Shown here: positions 4,347-5,049 of the stretch, piece by piece
Layout of the letters: each line of letters starts with the position of its first letter
Position numbering within the stretch: position 1 is the first letter of the stretch
Origin: Phycisphaerae bacterium
Lineage (GTDB): Bacteria; Planctomycetota; Phycisphaerae; Sedimentisphaerales; Anaerohalosphaeraceae
Length of the DNA stretch: 5,049 nucleotides
Assembly: GCA_003567095.1 (NCBI GenBank)
Contig: PXAQ01000275.1
Span: 1-5,049, forward strand
Direction of reading: 5' to 3'
The notes under the pieces: generated by a model
Database searches by the model: none
Told to the model about the DNA's origin: nothing
What the model saw: the letters and a program-made list of their open reading frames with translations, nothing else
Position numbers and translations under genes: made by a program

Positions 4347-5049
4347 ATGGATTTAAAATCGATTCAACTACAGGATGTAACCGAGCCTCAATTGTACCGG
4401 GACATTTTCCCCTATTCGGCGTTTCCGAAGATGGTATTGGAAGAGCAAACGGTGCCGCTCGATGTCCCGGAAAAAGTCTGGATTACCGATACGACCTTCC
4501 GCGACGGTCAGCAGGCCCGCGCGCCGTATTCGCCCGAGCAGGTACTGAAAATTTTTGATTTCATGCATGACATCAACGGCGGCACTGATTTGATTCGTCA
4601 GTCCGAGTTCTTTTTGTACTCCGACCGGGATCGCAAGGCCGTTGAGCTGTGCCAGGAGCGCGGCTACGACTTCCCCGAGATTACCGGCTGGATTCGCGCC
4701 ACGCCGTCGGACTTTAAATTCGTCACCCAGATGGGCCTCAAGGAAACCGGCATTCTGACCAGTGCCAGCGACTACCATATTTTCCTGAAACTGAAGAAAA
4801 CCCGTGCCCAGGCGCTGGAAGGGTATCTGGATATCGTCAAGGCGGCGCTGGACAGCGGCATCAAGCCCCGCTGCCACTTTGAGGACATTACCCGGGCGGA
4901 CTACGACGGCTTTGTGCTGCCGTTTGCAGCTCGGCTGCTGGAGCTTTCGCAGCAATACAATGTGCCGATCAAGGTTCGTCTGTGCGATACGCTGGGCTTT
5001 GGCCTGCCCTATCCCAACGCCACCTTGCCGCGGTCGCTGCCGAAGCTGA
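4347..5049 (+). CDS. DRE-TIM acyltransferase (isopropylmalate/homocitrate/Re-citrate synthase-like), N-terminal part
   Basis: The frame is open from ATG 4347 to the right edge: 234 codons of a protein I expect to be about 450 residues. It belongs to the HMGL-like TIM-barrel acyltransferases that condense acetyl-CoA with a 2-oxoacid. Seen directly: WITDTTFRDGQQARAPY (45-61), with the metal/catalytic Arg52-Asp53; IRQSEFFLYSD (83-93); EITGWIRA (111-118); GLKETGILTSASDYHIFLKL (130-149); RCHFEDITRAD (175-185); RLCDTLGFGLPYP (211-223). The GHxD metal motif should come just past the window. These proteins are often labelled 2-isopropylmalate or homocitrate synthase; from memory the subgroup is also close to the clostridial Re-type citrate synthase, but I cannot settle the substrate. 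It starts after a long leader with a candidate promoter and good Shine-Dalgarno. Family confident, reaction open. Confidence 0.88.
   Translation, partial: MDLKSIQLQDVTEPQLYRDIFPYSAFPKMVLEEQTVPLDVPEKVWITDTTFRDGQQARAPYSPEQVLKIFDFMHDINGGTDLIRQSEFFLYSDRDRKAVELCQERGYDFPEITGWIRATPSDFKFVTQMGLKETGILTSASDYHIFLKLKKTRAQALEGYLDIVKAALDSGIKPRCHFEDITRADYDGFVLPFAARLLELSQQYNVPIKVRLCDTLGFGLPYPNATLPRSLPKL

Noticed and set aside
4368..4955. Minus-strand 195-codon frame
   Set aside because: Antisense to the acyltransferase gene, whose motifs are clear on the plus strand in the frame starting at 4347.
1..5049. CRISPR array, tRNA, rRNA or phage module
   Set aside because: No regularly spaced direct repeats, no tRNA-like cloverleaf with a GTTCRANNC arm, no rRNA signature and no phage structural gene were seen on either strand.

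Overview
The window most resembles a chromosomal segment of a Planctomycetota bacterium, probably from the Phycisphaerae/Sedimentisphaerales side. The main reason is the gene at 90-1169: its anti-sigma-like head, pseudopilin-type membrane segment, SPNH...DG motif and C-terminal ending (YTGREAP...DDIFLVP) are a style I associate with that group. This placement is an inference from protein style, not from a marker gene.

Layout. (1) 1-1210: the last 33 codons of an ECF sigma factor overlap by 14 bp a membrane protein that looks like its anti-sigma partner. The pair ends in a perfect 12-bp-stem terminator that also serves the convergent genes to the right. (2) 1228-2700, minus strand: a two-gene unit of a DUF4174 (thioredoxin-fold-like) protein followed by queG, epoxyqueuosine reductase, the last step of queuosine synthesis. 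A strong GGAGGT Shine-Dalgarno fixes the DUF4174 start, and a candidate promoter lies just upstream. (3) 2618-3097: about 480 bp without a convincing gene. It holds a long inverted repeat whose two arms (2663-2694 and 2835-2863) each contain an outward-facing -10-like box, plus a tight hairpin between them. (4) 3098-3489, minus strand: yacG (zinc-binding gyrase inhibitor) and, in an ATGA overlap with it, the end of an unrecognised upstream reading frame. (5) 3562-4085, minus strand: gene debris, with the last ~65 residues of a zinc-type alcohol/sorbitol dehydrogenase joined out of frame to an internally deleted DDE transposase. (6) 4086-4346: an AT-rich leader with a good promoter candidate bracketed by two similar 7-7-7 inverted repeats. 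(7) 4347-5049, plus strand: the first 234 codons of a DRE-TIM acyltransferase of the isopropylmalate/homocitrate/Re-citrate synthase type, running off the window.

The left part is ordinary regulated chromosome. The right-centre part looks like an old insertion-deletion scar between the yacG locus and the acyltransferase gene. I see no defence system, CRISPR array, tRNA or rRNA. The items most worth a second look are the two inverted-repeat arrangements (2663-2863 and 4057-4197), the anti-sigma/pseudopilin fusion, and the transposase-dehydrogenase junction.
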